The notes: a model not told the origin generated them from the sequence alone. A DNA stretch of 64,000 nt from Caulobacter soli (GCF_011045195.1 NZ_CP049199.1:1798001-1862000); one strand, 5' to 3'; numbered from the stretch's first letter, positions 54,025-63,862 are shown. Numbers and translations are program-made.

Positions 54025-54954
54025 GTGGCACGACGTCTTCCGAACCTCCGCCTACGGTCGATCGCGCTGGCGCTTGTGGTGCTGGCCACGACCAGCTGTG
54101 TCACGGCCAGGCCGCCGGCCAAGGTCAGCGGCGAGCTGGAGTGCATCGGGGCCCGGACGTCGCGTCCGACCGTGATCCTGGAGGCCGGCGCGTTCGGCGG
54201 GGCGGCCGACTGGTCGCTCGTCGCCGAGAAACTGGCGACCAAGCAGCGGGTCTGCGCCTACGACCGCGACGGCATCGGCTGGGCGGCCATCCATGACCTC
54301 GACCGTTCGCCCCTGGCCATCGCCAAGCGCCTGGGTGTGCTGGTGGCGGCGCACGAGGGCGACGCGCCCGTGATCCTGGCGGGGCATTCGAACGGCGGCC
54401 TCTATGTCGAGGCCTTCGCCCGGATGTGGCCCGAGCGCACGGCCGGACTGGTGCTGGTCGACGCGGTCGGGACGGAGGTCAAGGACCACCCGCTGGCGGT
54501 GGCGGACCTGGAGCACGAGGCGCGGCTGGCGGCCTTCACGCCGTTCGCCCGCGCCGTGGGCCTGACCCACCTAGTCCCGCTGATGGACGACATCTCGCCG
54601 GCCGCCGAGGCCGCGGCCCGTCGCCGTTCGGCCTGGACGGGGCGTAGCAGCATCCTGGCCGGGCTCGAGGAGGAGCGGGCCTTTCTGCCCGGCCTGGCCG
54701 ACGTCGACGCCTTGCCGGCGCTGCGCCCGACCATCCCGGTGGCGGTGATCGTCGCCAGCCGGACCCCGAACGCGCCCCTCGACCGCGACTGGCGCGCCGC
54801 CCAGGTCGCCCCGGCCGACCGCGCCTGCCGGGCGGTGGTCATCGACGCCTTCGCCAGCCACACCTCGATCCTCGACGCCCAGAGGGACTATGTGGTCGAT
54901 GCGGTGGGATGGCTGAACGGCGAGCAGGCGTCGGTGGGGACAAGACGGTGCTAG
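54025..54954 (+). CDS. Alpha/beta hydrolase, possible lipoprotein
   Basis: 309 aa from GTG 54025. N-terminal hydrophobic segment ending ALVVLATTSCVTA, with Cys25 a plausible lipobox cysteine. Nucleophile elbow GHSNGG (Ser122) and EAGAFGGAADWSLV oxyanion region; GLVLVDAVG follows. Substrate unknown. Its stop overlaps the convergent acyltransferase by 4 nt. Confidence 0.8.
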   Translation: MARRLPNLRLRSIALALVVLATTSCVTARPPAKVSGELECIGARTSRPTVILEAGAFGGAADWSLVAEKLATKQRVCAYDRDGIGWAAIHDLDRSPLAIAKRLGVLVAAHEGDAPVILAGHSNGGLYVEAFARMWPERTAGLVLVDAVGTEVKDHPLAVADLEHEARLAAFTPFARAVGLTHLVPLMDDISPAAEAAARRRSAWTGRSSILAGLEEERAFLPGLADVDALPALRPTIPVAVIVASRTPNAPLDRDWRAAQVAPADRACRAVVIDAFASHTSILDAQRDYVVDAVGWLNGEQASVGTRRC

Positions 54955-55946
54955 GGGCGTGATCCCAACCACCGCCTCACCGGCGCGTCGTAGACCCTGA
55001 ACGCGACCCACGCCACGACCGGCGCGACAACCACGGCCAAGGCGGGGAACCACACCGGCAGCACCGACTGCCAGCCGCCCGGATACACCCGCAGCATCAC
55101 CGCCCAGGTCGCCCAGTGCATCGCGTAGAGCGGATATGAGACGTCGCCCGTGGTCCGGCACGCCGTCCCCAGCGCGCCCTTGGGATCGTGGGCGCCGACC
55201 AGCACCAGCAGCGGGAACAGCACCGCCACGCAGGCGAAGTCGTAGAGCCCGTTCCACGGCCGGGGCGCCAGCGGCATGACCAGCACCGCCAGCAGGATCG
55301 CGGCCGGCAGCCAGAAACGCGGGCGGGGCGCGAGGGCCCGGTAGCGCCAGGCCAGCCAGCCCAGGCCGAAGCTGAACGACGCCCGCACCACGCCCAGCCA
55401 GAATGTCGCCTGGTCCCAGCCGGTCTCGACCCCGTTCAGCCCCAGGGCGACCCAGGCCATGATCACGCCGCCGCAGAAAACGATCGTCGCCGCCACCAGG
55501 TCGGGCGCGCGTCGCAGCGGGAACCACAGGGCGCTGACGATCACCTCCAGACACAGCGACCAGGCCGGCGGGTTGAACGGGAAGAGGGTGGGGAAGGTGA
55601 ACTCGGCCGGATGGCCCAGGCGCGGGATCAGCAGCAGGCCGCGCGCCAGGTTGGGCCAGAAGGGTGGGCTGTGGCGGGCGGTCAGCAGCGCGCCGACCAG
55701 GGTCGACAGCACCAGCAGCGGCCAGATCCGCACGATGCGGATCCGCAGATAGGCGGGCCAGCCGATCGGGCGGTGCTCGAACGCGTGGGCCAGGACGAAG
55801 CCGCTGAGACAGAAGAAGAAATCCACCGCCAGATAGCCGTGGGCGAAACGGCCCGGCCGTCCCGACCAGTCGGCGACGTGGTACAGTAGCACCCCCAGCG
55901 CCGCCACCGCCCGCAGGCCGTCCAGGGCGGCGAACCTTTGCGTCAT
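54951..55946 (-). CDS. Acyltransferase family 3 (OafA/NodX-like) membrane protein
   Basis: 331 aa from ATG 55946 (GGAGCG upstream). Family opening RFAALDGLRAVAALGVLLYHVADW, then VDFFFCLSGFVLAHAFE and RIRIVRIWPLL; about ten transmembrane helices and no C-terminal SGNH domain. Members O-acetylate surface sugars or lipids. Acceptor not identifiable; O-antigen or exopolysaccharide decoration is a guess. Confidence 0.87.
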   Translation of the reverse strand: MTQRFAALDGLRAVAALGVLLYHVADWSGRPGRFAHGYLAVDFFFCLSGFVLAHAFEHRPIGWPAYLRIRIVRIWPLLVLSTLVGALLTARHSPPFWPNLARGLLLIPRLGHPAEFTFPTLFPFNPPAWSLCLEVIVSALWFPLRRAPDLVAATIVFCGGVIMAWVALGLNGVETGWDQATFWLGVVRASFSFGLGWLAWRYRALAPRPRFWLPAAILLAVLVMPLAPRPWNGLYDFACVAVLFPLLVLVGAHDPKGALGTACRTTGDVSYPLYAMHWATWAVMLRVYPGGWQSVLPVWFPALAVVVAPVVAWVAFRVYDAPVRRWLGSRP

Positions 55947-56062
55947 GCGCGCTCCAAAGACATGAACCGATGATTTTTCAGGATCGCCATGATTTCGCAA
56001 GGCCCGACACCGGCTTCGACCACAAGCTTCACGGTCTCATCTCGAAGCGCTAGGTTGTGCGA

Positions 56063-56692
56063 ATGATCCTGTTCTCTCATGCGTGTTGTCGGACCCCGCG
56101 CCGAGTGTCGGCCCTGCTGGCCTTGGTGTTCACGCTGGCGGCGGGTCTGGCAATCTGGCCGGCCAGCGCCCTGGCCGCACCGCCCGCACAGCTCCGCGCC
56201 TGTCCCGATCCCGAAAAGCTGATCACCGTCCCTCAGGCGGCCGCTCGGCTTTGGAGCGAACGACAGTCCTACGACGCTCTCTGTCTCTACATGGCGAGCA
56301 TGGGCCTGGCGCGCACGGACGCCGTCAAGGCCACCGACCTCTATGTGCTTGGGCGGGCGCGCAGCCGGTTCGATCTTCTGCGCTGCGAGACCTGGCCGCA
56401 CGGCCCGATGTCTTCGGCGACCGCGTCGATGCGCATGGGGGCGGAGCAAGCGCTGAGCACCGCCGGCGTCACGACATTCCTGCCCCAGCTGATCGCGGTC
56501 ACGCAGCTAGCCTCGACCTACGACTACGAATTCGACGATCTGGAGCAGATGTGCGACGGCGGTTCGCTCAAGCCGGAAAAGGATTGGAAGGCCGAGCAGG
56601 AGCGCATGCAGGCGGGAGCCAGAGCCGCGGCCGCCGAAGCGCCGGTCGCCAATTCGCCGCCGTCTACCGCACCGAAGTCCACGGCCGACTGA
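56063..56692 (+). CDS. Secreted protein of unknown function
   Basis: 209 aa from ATG 56063 (GTG two codons earlier is possible). Signal peptide SALLALVFTLAAGLAIWPASALA with Ala-x-Ala cleavage. The mature part is cysteine-containing (four or five Cys) and helical, with a Pro/Ala/Ser-rich C-terminus. No family recognised. Its 3' end overlaps the convergent GH15 gene by 29 nt. Confidence 0.7.
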   Translation: MILFSHACCRTPRRVSALLALVFTLAAGLAIWPASALAAPPAQLRACPDPEKLITVPQAAARLWSERQSYDALCLYMASMGLARTDAVKATDLYVLGRARSRFDLLRCETWPHGPMSSATASMRMGAEQALSTAGVTTFLPQLIAVTQLASTYDYEFDDLEQMCDGGSLKPEKDWKAEQERMQAGARAAAAEAPVANSPPSTAPKSTAD

Positions 56693-58460
56693 GCAGCACC
56701 GCGCAGTTGATCAGGCCGACCAGCGAATAGGTCTGCGGATAGTTGCCCCACAGCTCGCCGTCCGCGAAGCCGATGTCCTCCGACAGCAGGCCGGCGGTGG
56801 TCCGCCGCGCCAGCATCTCCTCGAACAGCGACCGCGCCTCGTCGATGCGGCCGGCCAGGTACAGGGCCTCGACCAGCCAGAAGGTGCAGATGTTGAACGC
56901 CGTCTGCGGGGCGCCGAAATCGTCGGGAATGGCGTAACGCAGCAGGTAAGAGCCCTTGCGCAGCCCCGCCTCGACGGCGGCGACCGTGGCCTCGTTGCGC
57001 GGGTCGTTGGCTTCGAGGAAGCGCAGGTCGACCAGCTGCAGCAGGCTGGCGTCCAGCTCGTCGCCCTCGAAGGTGGCGGCGAAGCGGCCCAGGTCCGCGT
57101 TCCAGGCGCGCTCGTCGATCGTCTGGCGCACCTTGGCGGCGCGTTCGTTCCAGAACGTGGCGCGCTCGGTCAGGCCCAGACGGGCGGCGGCGTTGCCCAG
57201 GCGGTCGCAGGCGGCCCAGCACATCACCGCCGAATAGGTGTGGACATTGGCCCGGCCGCGGAACTCCCACAGGCTGGCGTCGGGCTGGTCGTGCAGCTGG
57301 AAGGCGCGCTCGCCGACGGGCTCCAGATTGTGGAAGTCCTCGACCGTGCCCGGCCGCAGCAGGCGCTCGTCGAAGAACGCCTGGACGGTGGACAGGATGA
57401 TCTGGCCATAGACGTCGTGCTGTTGATGCTCGAACGCCTGGTTGCCGATCCGCACCGGCCCCATGCCGCGATAGCCGGGCAGGGCGGGGGCGAAGCGCTC
57501 GGTCAGCTGCGGCTCGAACCCCACGCCGAATAGCGGCTGGATGTGACCGCCCGCCGCCCGGTCGACGATGTTCCGCAGATAGCCGAGGTAGTTCTCCAGG
57601 ATGTCGACCGCGCCCAGGCGGTTCAGGGCCTGGACCACGTAATAGGCGTCACGCATCCAGCAGTAGCGGTAGTCCCAGTTGCGGCCGCTGTCGGCGTGCT
57701 CGGGAATCGAGGTGGTCATGGCCGCCACGATCGCGCCGGTCTCCTCGTGCATGCAGAGCTTCAGGGTGATGGCCGCGCGGATCACCGGGCCTTGGTAGTC
57801 GAGCGGCACGGCCAGACCGCGCACCCAGTCCATCCAGTATTCCTGGGTCTGCTGCAGCATGCGGTTGCAGGTGGCCCCGATGTCGGCGTTGAAACCCTCG
57901 TCGGCGCCCAGGAACATCGCGATCGGCTTTTCCAGTCGGAAGGTGCGCTCCTCCAGGATGTGCGACACCGGCCCGTCGGTGGACAGGCGCAGGGTCATGT
58001 CCGAGCACAGGTAGCGGACGTGGTTGGAGCCGTGGGTGGTTTCGGCCGGGCGCGCCCCCCAGTCGGCGGTGGGGCGCAGGCGGATGGTGATCCGCGCCAC
58101 GCTGGTCAGCGGGCGGATCAGGCGGATGAAGGCGGTGGGCCGGAAGCTGCGGCCGAACTGCTGGTAGCGGGGGGCGAAGTCGATGATCTCGATGCTGGCC
58201 CCGTCGGCGTCGGTGATCACCGTGCGCAGGATCGGGGTGTTGCGCAGGTATTCCTGGTCGACGGTCTTGGCCCCGTCGACCGCGACCTCCCAGGTCCCTT
58301 GCGTCGATGGATCGCCAGGCTCCAGCCCGCCCAGCAGCGAACTGAACACCGGGTCGGAATCGATGCGCGGCGCGCAGGCCCAGACGAAGCGCCCGCAGCG
58401 GTCGATTAGGGCGCTGACGGCGCAGTTGCCGATCGGGAAAAGGTCGAGGTTCTGCGGCAT
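56664..58460 (-). CDS. Glycoside hydrolase family 15 (glucoamylase/trehalase-like)
   Basis: 598 aa with the N-terminal trehalase-like domain (LDLFPIGNCAVSALIDRCGRFVWACAPRIDSDP) and the catalytic (alpha/alpha)6 barrel: NWDYRYCWMRDAYYVVQAL, and AGLLSEDIGFADGELWGNYPQTYSLVGLI near the C-terminus. GGAGGG precedes the ATG. No signal peptide, so it acts in the cytoplasm on alpha-glucans or trehalose. Downstream of the debranching and GT4 genes, beyond an inverted repeat. Confidence 0.9.
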   Translation of the reverse strand: MPQNLDLFPIGNCAVSALIDRCGRFVWACAPRIDSDPVFSSLLGGLEPGDPSTQGTWEVAVDGAKTVDQEYLRNTPILRTVITDADGASIEIIDFAPRYQQFGRSFRPTAFIRLIRPLTSVARITIRLRPTADWGARPAETTHGSNHVRYLCSDMTLRLSTDGPVSHILEERTFRLEKPIAMFLGADEGFNADIGATCNRMLQQTQEYWMDWVRGLAVPLDYQGPVIRAAITLKLCMHEETGAIVAAMTTSIPEHADSGRNWDYRYCWMRDAYYVVQALNRLGAVDILENYLGYLRNIVDRAAGGHIQPLFGVGFEPQLTERFAPALPGYRGMGPVRIGNQAFEHQQHDVYGQIILSTVQAFFDERLLRPGTVEDFHNLEPVGERAFQLHDQPDASLWEFRGRANVHTYSAVMCWAACDRLGNAAARLGLTERATFWNERAAKVRQTIDERAWNADLGRFAATFEGDELDASLLQLVDLRFLEANDPRNEATVAAVEAGLRKGSYLLRYAIPDDFGAPQTAFNICTFWLVEALYLAGRIDEARSLFEEMLARRTTAGLLSEDIGFADGELWGNYPQTYSLVGLINCAVLLSRPWTSVR

Positions 58461-58487
58461 TCTTAGCCCTCCGCTTTCAATTCAAGA

Positions 58488-58615
58488 TCCGCTCATCCCG
58501 GCGAATGCCGGGACCCAGATCCCAGAGCTGGGAGGCTGATTGGAAAAGCGCTGAGGTCTTGGAACCGGCGCTCCGCCTTGCCATCTGGGTCCCGGCATTC
58601 GCCGGGATGAGCGGA
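58488..58615. repeat. 33-bp perfect inverted repeat pair (family C)
   Basis: Arms 58488-58520 and 58583-58615 are exact inverted copies, each containing a smaller palindrome (CCGGCGAATGCCGG). Separated by about 62 bp between the debranching and GH15 genes. A common dispersed proteobacterial repeat type. Confidence 0.85.
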
Positions 58616-58622
58616 GTTAAGA

Positions 58623-60782
58623 TCACCGCCGGATCAGGATCGGCACCTGCGAGTGCTTGCTGGTGTGGGCCGCGACATGAGCGCCGACGTGCTCGAAGGT
58701 GATGTCGGTCAAGGCCGCGCCGATCCGCAAGCCGTCGATCTGCAGGTTGTCGATGCCGATCGGCAGGCGCGGGTCGGTCAGGTGCACCTCGCCCCGCCAG
58801 CCGTCGATGGTGATCCCCAGGCACGCCTGCAGCATCATGAAGGCCGAGCCGGCCGCCCAGGCCTGGGGCAGACAGGCCACCGGATAGGCCACGGGCGGCT
58901 CGCCCGGCAGGCGCGGGAAACCACAGAACAGTTCGGGCAGCCGCATCTCGTAGTGCACGGCGGTCTCGAACAGGCCCGAGGTCATTTCCACCACCCCGTC
59001 ACGCTGGCCGTAGCGGGCCAGGCCCATGGCGCAGATGGCGGTGTCGTGCGGCCAGACCGAGCCGTTGTGATAGCTCATCGGATTGAAGCGCGGTTCGCCC
59101 TGGGCCAGGGTTCGAACGCCGAAGCCGTTGTGGAACGCCGCCGACAGCAGCGTCTCGGCCACCTTCTTGGCGCGGTCGGGCGAGGGCAGGCCGCAGAACA
59201 GCAGGTGGCCTGGATTGCTGCCCTTCACGCGGCAGGGCTTGCCGTGACCGTCGACGGCCATGGCGTAGAAGCCCTTGTCTTCCATCCAGAACTTGGTCTC
59301 GACCTGCTGGCGCAGATGCTCGGCCTTGGCGCGCCAGCGCTCGGCGTTCTCGGGTTCGCCGCGCCGCTCGGCCAGGTCGGCCATGCCCTTGAAGGCGGCG
59401 AAGGCGTAGCCCTGGACCTCGACCACGGCGATCGGCCCATCGGGGAACTTGCCGTCCTCGTGGAAGACGCTGTCCTCGCTGTCCTTCCAGTTCTGGTTCG
59501 ACAGGCCCGAGTCCAGGCCACGGGCGTAGTCGATCAGCCCGTCGCCGTCGCTGTCACCGAAGTGCTCGATCCAGGCGATGGCCGCCAGCAGCGGCTCCCA
59601 CAGCCCCTCGATGAACGCCAGATCGCCCGTTCGCTCGGCATAGGCGCAGGCCAGGGCCACGAACAGCGGCGTGGTGTCGACCCCGCCGTAGTAGCGGCCG
59701 AACGGCAGCTCGCCCAGCGCGGTCATCTCGCCCTTGCGGGTCTCGTGCATGATCTTGCCGGGCGCGCTGTCGCGGAAGGCGCTGACCTCCTCGGCCTGGT
59801 GCTCGGCTAGATAGCCCAGCACGCCCTTGGCCAGGCTGGGCTCGATCCACAGCACCTGCCAGGCGGTGATGATGGCGTCGCGGCCGAACGGGGTCGAGAA
59901 CCAGGGGATGCCGGCATAGGGATAGGGACCGGTGGCGAACTCGGTGGTCAGCAGGGCCAGGTCCGCCCGCGACTTTTCCAGCCAGTCGTTGAACAGCCGG
60001 CCCGAGCTGTGCAGCCGCGCGCCGCGCCGCCGGCGCTTGCGCATGTCGACCCGGGCCCGCGCCGCCGCCGCCCGCCAGCGCTCGCGCGTGGGGGCGTGAG
60101 CGTGCTCGACGCCGACCTCGATATAGAGGTCGAAATGAGTCTCGGGCGTCAGCATGAACATGAAGTCGGCGCGCTGGGGCCCCAGGCGGCCCGGCGGTTC
60201 CGAGAACGAGATGATGCTGGTGCGGCGCACGCCGTCCAGGCCGTCATAGGCGTAGGTGACGCTGCGGCCGTTCATCTCGGCCGGCAGTACGCGGCCGCGC
60301 CCGCCGGGACGCTTGGAGCCGCGCACCTCGAACATGTCGTGGAAATCGGCGTCGTATTCCAGGCTGACCGGCAGGATGACCATGTCGCGGCTGTAGTTGA
60401 CGAAGCGCAGGCGCTCGTAGAGCCGCTGGTCCCACAGGAACCGCTTGCGCTCGACGTGGATCGCGCCGTGCGGCGCCGCCGCGCCGCCCAGGGCGGGCAG
60501 GGGCTCGTTGGTGGCGTGCGAGGTGAAGAACACGTTGTCCTGCGAAACCGCCGCGCTCAGCAGGGCCGGCGAGCGGTTGCCCAGCAGCAGGCGCAGCTTG
60601 GACAGCAGGCGCGTGTCGTCGTGGAACAGCCCGTCGGCCGCGCCCAGAACGTCGCCGAACGCGTCGGCCACCAGGAAGGTGTCCTTGTCCTTCAGCGCGA
60701 ACAGCCGATAGGGCACCCGGGGCTCGCCCGTTTCGCCTGTCTCGACCGAACCCACGGGGGTGTCGGGGGTCATATCATCCAT
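58623..60782 (-). CDS. Amylo-alpha-1,6-glucosidase (glycogen-debranching type)
   Basis: 719 aa: N-terminal glycogen-debranching domain (FALKDKDTFLVADAFGDVLGAADGLFHDDTRLLSKLRLLLG) and a C-terminal (alpha/alpha)6 barrel with GIPWFSTPFGRDAIITAWQVLW, RKGEMTALGELPFGRYYGGVDTTPLFVAL, and YHNGSVWPHDTAICAMGL. Cytoplasmic. Follows the GT4 gene with a hairpin between them; part of an alpha-glucan cluster. Confidence 0.88.
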   Translation of the reverse strand: MDDMTPDTPVGSVETGETGEPRVPYRLFALKDKDTFLVADAFGDVLGAADGLFHDDTRLLSKLRLLLGNRSPALLSAAVSQDNVFFTSHATNEPLPALGGAAAPHGAIHVERKRFLWDQRLYERLRFVNYSRDMVILPVSLEYDADFHDMFEVRGSKRPGGRGRVLPAEMNGRSVTYAYDGLDGVRRTSIISFSEPPGRLGPQRADFMFMLTPETHFDLYIEVGVEHAHAPTRERWRAAAARARVDMRKRRRRGARLHSSGRLFNDWLEKSRADLALLTTEFATGPYPYAGIPWFSTPFGRDAIITAWQVLWIEPSLAKGVLGYLAEHQAEEVSAFRDSAPGKIMHETRKGEMTALGELPFGRYYGGVDTTPLFVALACAYAERTGDLAFIEGLWEPLLAAIAWIEHFGDSDGDGLIDYARGLDSGLSNQNWKDSEDSVFHEDGKFPDGPIAVVEVQGYAFAAFKGMADLAERRGEPENAERWRAKAEHLRQQVETKFWMEDKGFYAMAVDGHGKPCRVKGSNPGHLLFCGLPSPDRAKKVAETLLSAAFHNGFGVRTLAQGEPRFNPMSYHNGSVWPHDTAICAMGLARYGQRDGVVEMTSGLFETAVHYEMRLPELFCGFPRLPGEPPVAYPVACLPQAWAAGSAFMMLQACLGITIDGWRGEVHLTDPRLPIGIDNLQIDGLRIGAALTDITFEHVGAHVAAHTSKHSQVPILIRR

Positions 60783-60812
60783 GGACTTGGCCTCTTGCGC
60801 TGAGGTCCCTCG

Positions 60813-60849
60813 AAAACCCGCCGCGCCGCGAGGCTGCGGCGGGCGGGTT
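60813..60849 (-). terminator. Hairpin with T-run after the GT4 gene
   Basis: On the minus strand a stem of about CCCGCC...GGCGGG with GC-rich inner pairs is followed by TTTTCG. It could partly terminate the GT4 message before the debranching gene. Confidence 0.45.
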
Positions 60850-60902
60850 CCCGATTCCTAAAACCTGATCGTGTTCCGAGCGCGGCGGCCCGGGCGGAAC
60901 GG

Positions 60903-61967
60903 TCAGGCGCTTTGGGCCAGCGTCAGGCGCTTCGGCGCGGACGCTTCTTCAAGCTGGCCGTAGATGTCGAGATAGCGGTTGGCCATGGCGATGGCCGAGA
61001 ATCGCTCCTCGAACCGACGGCGAACGTCGAACCGATTCAGCTGGGGCAGACGGCGGGCGGCTTCGACGGCGCCGTCCTCGTCCTTGACGATGAAGCCGGT
61101 CAGGCCGTCCTCGATCACCTCGGGCACCGAGCCGCACTCATAGGCGATCACCGGCGTGCCGCAGGCCATGGCCTCGATCATCACCAGGCCGAACGGCTCG
61201 GGCCAGGCGATCGGGAACAGCAAGGCGTCGGCCTTGCCCAGGAATTCCGATTTCTGGTGGTCGCCGATCTCGCCGACGAACTCGATCAGCGGATCGTCCA
61301 GCAGATGCTCGATCTCGTTGTGGAAATAGGCGCGGTCGGCGGCGTCGATCTTGGCGGCGATCTTCAGCTTCTTGCCCAGGCGCTTGGCGATGGCGATGGC
61401 GCGGTCCGGGCCCTTCTCGGGCGAGATGCGGCCCAGGAACGCCAGATAGCCGTCGGAGGTCGCGTTGAACTCGTAGATCTCGGCGGCCATGCCGTGCAGC
61501 ACCGTGCCGGCCCAGTTGGCGAAGGGCAGGGGGCGACGCTGGTCGTCCGAGATGGAGACCAGCGGATATTGCGGCCAGCGGCGATAGACGCCCGGCAGAT
61601 CCTTCAGGTCCAGGCGGCCGTGCAGGGTGGTCAGGGTCTTTTCCGGCATGTCCTCGAACATCGGGAACTGGATCATGTCGGTGTGGAAGTGGATCACGTC
61701 GAAGCGGTGGGCCTGGCGCTTCACCTCGGCCAGCATGGCCATGTGGGCGGCCAGGTCCGACTTCAGCGGGGCCGGGTCCAGGCGGATCGCCTGGTCGCGC
61801 ACGACCACCAGCTCGGCCTTGGTGCGGGCGTCGCCGCTGGCGAACAGGGTGACCTCGTGACCCAGGTCGACCAGGGCGTCGGTGAGGTGGGCGACGACCC
61901 GCTCGGTGCCGCCGTAGAGGCGGGGCGGCACGGCTTCGTACAGGGGCGGAACCTGGGCGATCCTCAT
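60903..61967 (-). CDS. Glycosyltransferase family 4
   Basis: 354 aa, GT-B fold: N-terminal RIAQVPPLYEAVPPRLYGGTERVVAHLTDALVDLGHEVTLFASGDA (acceptor side), C-terminal donor domain with AFLGRISPEKGPDRAIAIAKRLGKKL and FGLVMIEAMACGTPVIAYECGSVPEVIEDG. Acceptor unknown. An EcfG-type promoter match lies 55-80 bp upstream. First gene of the alpha-glucan cluster. Confidence 0.9.
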   Translation of the reverse strand: MRIAQVPPLYEAVPPRLYGGTERVVAHLTDALVDLGHEVTLFASGDARTKAELVVVRDQAIRLDPAPLKSDLAAHMAMLAEVKRQAHRFDVIHFHTDMIQFPMFEDMPEKTLTTLHGRLDLKDLPGVYRRWPQYPLVSISDDQRRPLPFANWAGTVLHGMAAEIYEFNATSDGYLAFLGRISPEKGPDRAIAIAKRLGKKLKIAAKIDAADRAYFHNEIEHLLDDPLIEFVGEIGDHQKSEFLGKADALLFPIAWPEPFGLVMIEAMACGTPVIAYECGSVPEVIEDGLTGFIVKDEDGAVEAARRLPQLNRFDVRRRFEERFSAIAMANRYLDIYGQLEEASAPKRLTLAQSA

Positions 61968-62021
61968 GGACGGAAATCCTGACGCTGTAAGGGCGCGACC
62001 GCGCGCCCTGTCGTCGGATCA

Positions 62022-62047
62022 AACCGCCAGTGTGGCGTTAAGGTTCC
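62022..62047 (-). promoter_or_regulatory. EcfG (SigT)-type promoter of the GT4 gene
   Basis: On the minus strand GGAAC, 17 nt, then GGTT, close to the alphaproteobacterial general-stress consensus GGAAC-N16/17-CGTT. Transcription would start about 45-50 bp before the gene. Confidence 0.5.
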
Positions 62048-62060
62048 GCATGGAAAATAA

Positions 62061-62085
62061 AGAACCATAAGCGGTCTGAACCGTT
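62061..62085 (+). promoter_or_regulatory. EcfG-type promoter of the L,D-transpeptidase gene
   Basis: AGAAC (62061-62065), 16 nt, CGTT (62082-62085): one mismatch from consensus. It lies back to back with the minus-strand match at 62022-62047, so both genes could answer the general stress response. Confidence 0.5.
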
Positions 62086-62187
62086 CGCCTCCCACGATAC
62101 TGGCGTTGACGAGCCTGGATCGTGACGGCCATTTGAAAGTACGCGGACTGGCCGCGTACGAGCGTGCGGCGAGACCTTTCGACGGTG

Positions 62188-63681
62188 ATGAAGTCCTGGA
62201 CCAAACGTGACGCACTGCTTGGCGGTGCGCTTTCGCTTTTCTCGTTTTCTTCCGCTCTCGCGCAGATCCAGAATTCGCCTGTCGTGCGGGTTCCTCAGCA
62301 GCCGGCCTCGCCGCCGCCAACCAGCGTGGTGCTGCGTTCCGATCAGGTGGATTTGCTGGTCCGGACGCTGAACCAGGCTCACACCCACGGCTTCGAGCCG
62401 ATCGCCTTCGCGCCCGACGCCATCCTGCCGCAGCTGAACGCCCGCGACGGCGGCGCGCGCCAGGCTGGCCAGGCCCAGCTGATCGCCCTGACCTTGCGCT
62501 ACGCCAAGGCCGTGCGCACCGGGCGCCTGACGCCGGACGGTTTTCTCACCGACTGGGGCCTGCGCCCCTTGCCCTACGATCCGGGTCCCGACTTCGTGCA
62601 GGCGGCCGCCCAGGATCGCCTGGGCCCGTGGCTGGACAGCCTGCCGCCGCCCTATACCGGCTACCAGACCCTGCGGAGGGGCCTGGCGACCTATCGCGAT
62701 CTCGCCGCCAAGGGGGGCTGGAAGCCCATCGCGGCGGGCGAGGCGCTGAAGCTGGGCGCGACCGGCGATCCGCGCATCGCCGCGCTGGAGGCCCGGCTGG
62801 CGGTCGAGGACGCGACGGTGGCCGTCGACAAGGCCGCAGTGTTCGACGAGGCGCTGCAACAGGCCCTGATGCGCGCCCAGAAGCGCTTTGGCCTCAATCC
62901 CGACGGCGGCCTGGGCCCGGCGACGCTGACCGCGCTGAACGTTCCCGTCGAGCGCCGGATCGACCAGATCCTGGCCAATATGGAGCGTTGGCGCTGGCTG
63001 CCGCAGCAGCTGCCGGCCGACCGCATCCAGGTCAACATCGCCGCCGCCGTGATGAGCGTCTTCCACGACGACGCCCCGAACCTGACCATGCGGGCGGTGA
63101 CCGGGCGGCCGGGCGACGAGACGCCGATGCTGCAGTCGACGATCCACTCGATCGTGCTCAATCCGCCCTGGAACGTGCCCGCCGGCATCGCCGCCAAGGA
63201 GCTGTGGCCCAAGCAGCGGGCCAATCCGCGCTATTTCGCCAACAACGACTTCATCGTCATTCCCACCGGCGACGGCGGATCGCGCCTGCAGCAGAAGGCC
63301 GGACCCAAGGCCGCCCTGGGCCTGGTGAAGTTCGACTTCGACAACCCCTACGGCGTCTATCTGCACGACACGCCCAGCCGCTCGAAGTTCGCCAGCTTCA
63401 GCCGCCTGGCCAGCCACGGCTGCGTGCGCCTGGAAAAGCCGATCCCGCTGGCCAAGCAGCTGCTGGCCACCAATCCCGACTGGCAGCCGGACGTGGTCGA
63501 CGCGACCATCGCCTCGGGCAAGACCGTGCGCGCGCAACTGGGCCAGCCCATCGCCGTATTTCTGCTCTACTGGACGGCCTACATGACGCCAGATGGGCAG
63601 ATGAACTTCCGCGATGATCCCTATGGCTGGGACAAGGTGCTGGTGCAGCGTATTGCCGCATCGGGTCCTGGCTCAGCTTGA
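62188..63681 (+). CDS. L,D-transpeptidase (YcbB/LdtD-like)
   Basis: Periplasmic cysteine transpeptidase making 3-3 cross-links in peptidoglycan. 497 aa from ATG 62188. Signal peptide MKSWTKRDALLGGALSLFSF...ALAQ; a peptidoglycan-binding region (about 215-250, QKRFGLNPDGGLGPATLTALN); the YkuD catalytic domain with SHGCVR (His410, Cys412). The family scaffold domain of YcbB is present before the catalytic part. Followed by a Tat-exported gene, as in the ycbB-ycbK pair. Confidence 0.92.
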   Translation: MKSWTKRDALLGGALSLFSFSSALAQIQNSPVVRVPQQPASPPPTSVVLRSDQVDLLVRTLNQAHTHGFEPIAFAPDAILPQLNARDGGARQAGQAQLIALTLRYAKAVRTGRLTPDGFLTDWGLRPLPYDPGPDFVQAAAQDRLGPWLDSLPPPYTGYQTLRRGLATYRDLAAKGGWKPIAAGEALKLGATGDPRIAALEARLAVEDATVAVDKAAVFDEALQQALMRAQKRFGLNPDGGLGPATLTALNVPVERRIDQILANMERWRWLPQQLPADRIQVNIAAAVMSVFHDDAPNLTMRAVTGRPGDETPMLQSTIHSIVLNPPWNVPAGIAAKELWPKQRANPRYFANNDFIVIPTGDGGSRLQQKAGPKAALGLVKFDFDNPYGVYLHDTPSRSKFASFSRLASHGCVRLEKPIPLAKQLLATNPDWQPDVVDATIASGKTVRAQLGQPIAVFLLYWTAYMTPDGQMNFRDDPYGWDKVLVQRIAASGPGSA

Positions 63682-63862
63682 CCCAGGGTCCCGCGTAAGG
63701 CCTCTTCCCCGTCATCAGCCTTTTCGTTTCGGCCGGCCTTCCTCCGCGAAGGTGGTGGCGGTTTCGTAAAGACTCTGGCGTTTTAGTGATCGCGTGAGGG
63801 TCGCCAAGTGCGGTGATCCGGCCTTCCGGCGTCGCGCGAGGTCAGTCCGGGGAAGCGTAACC

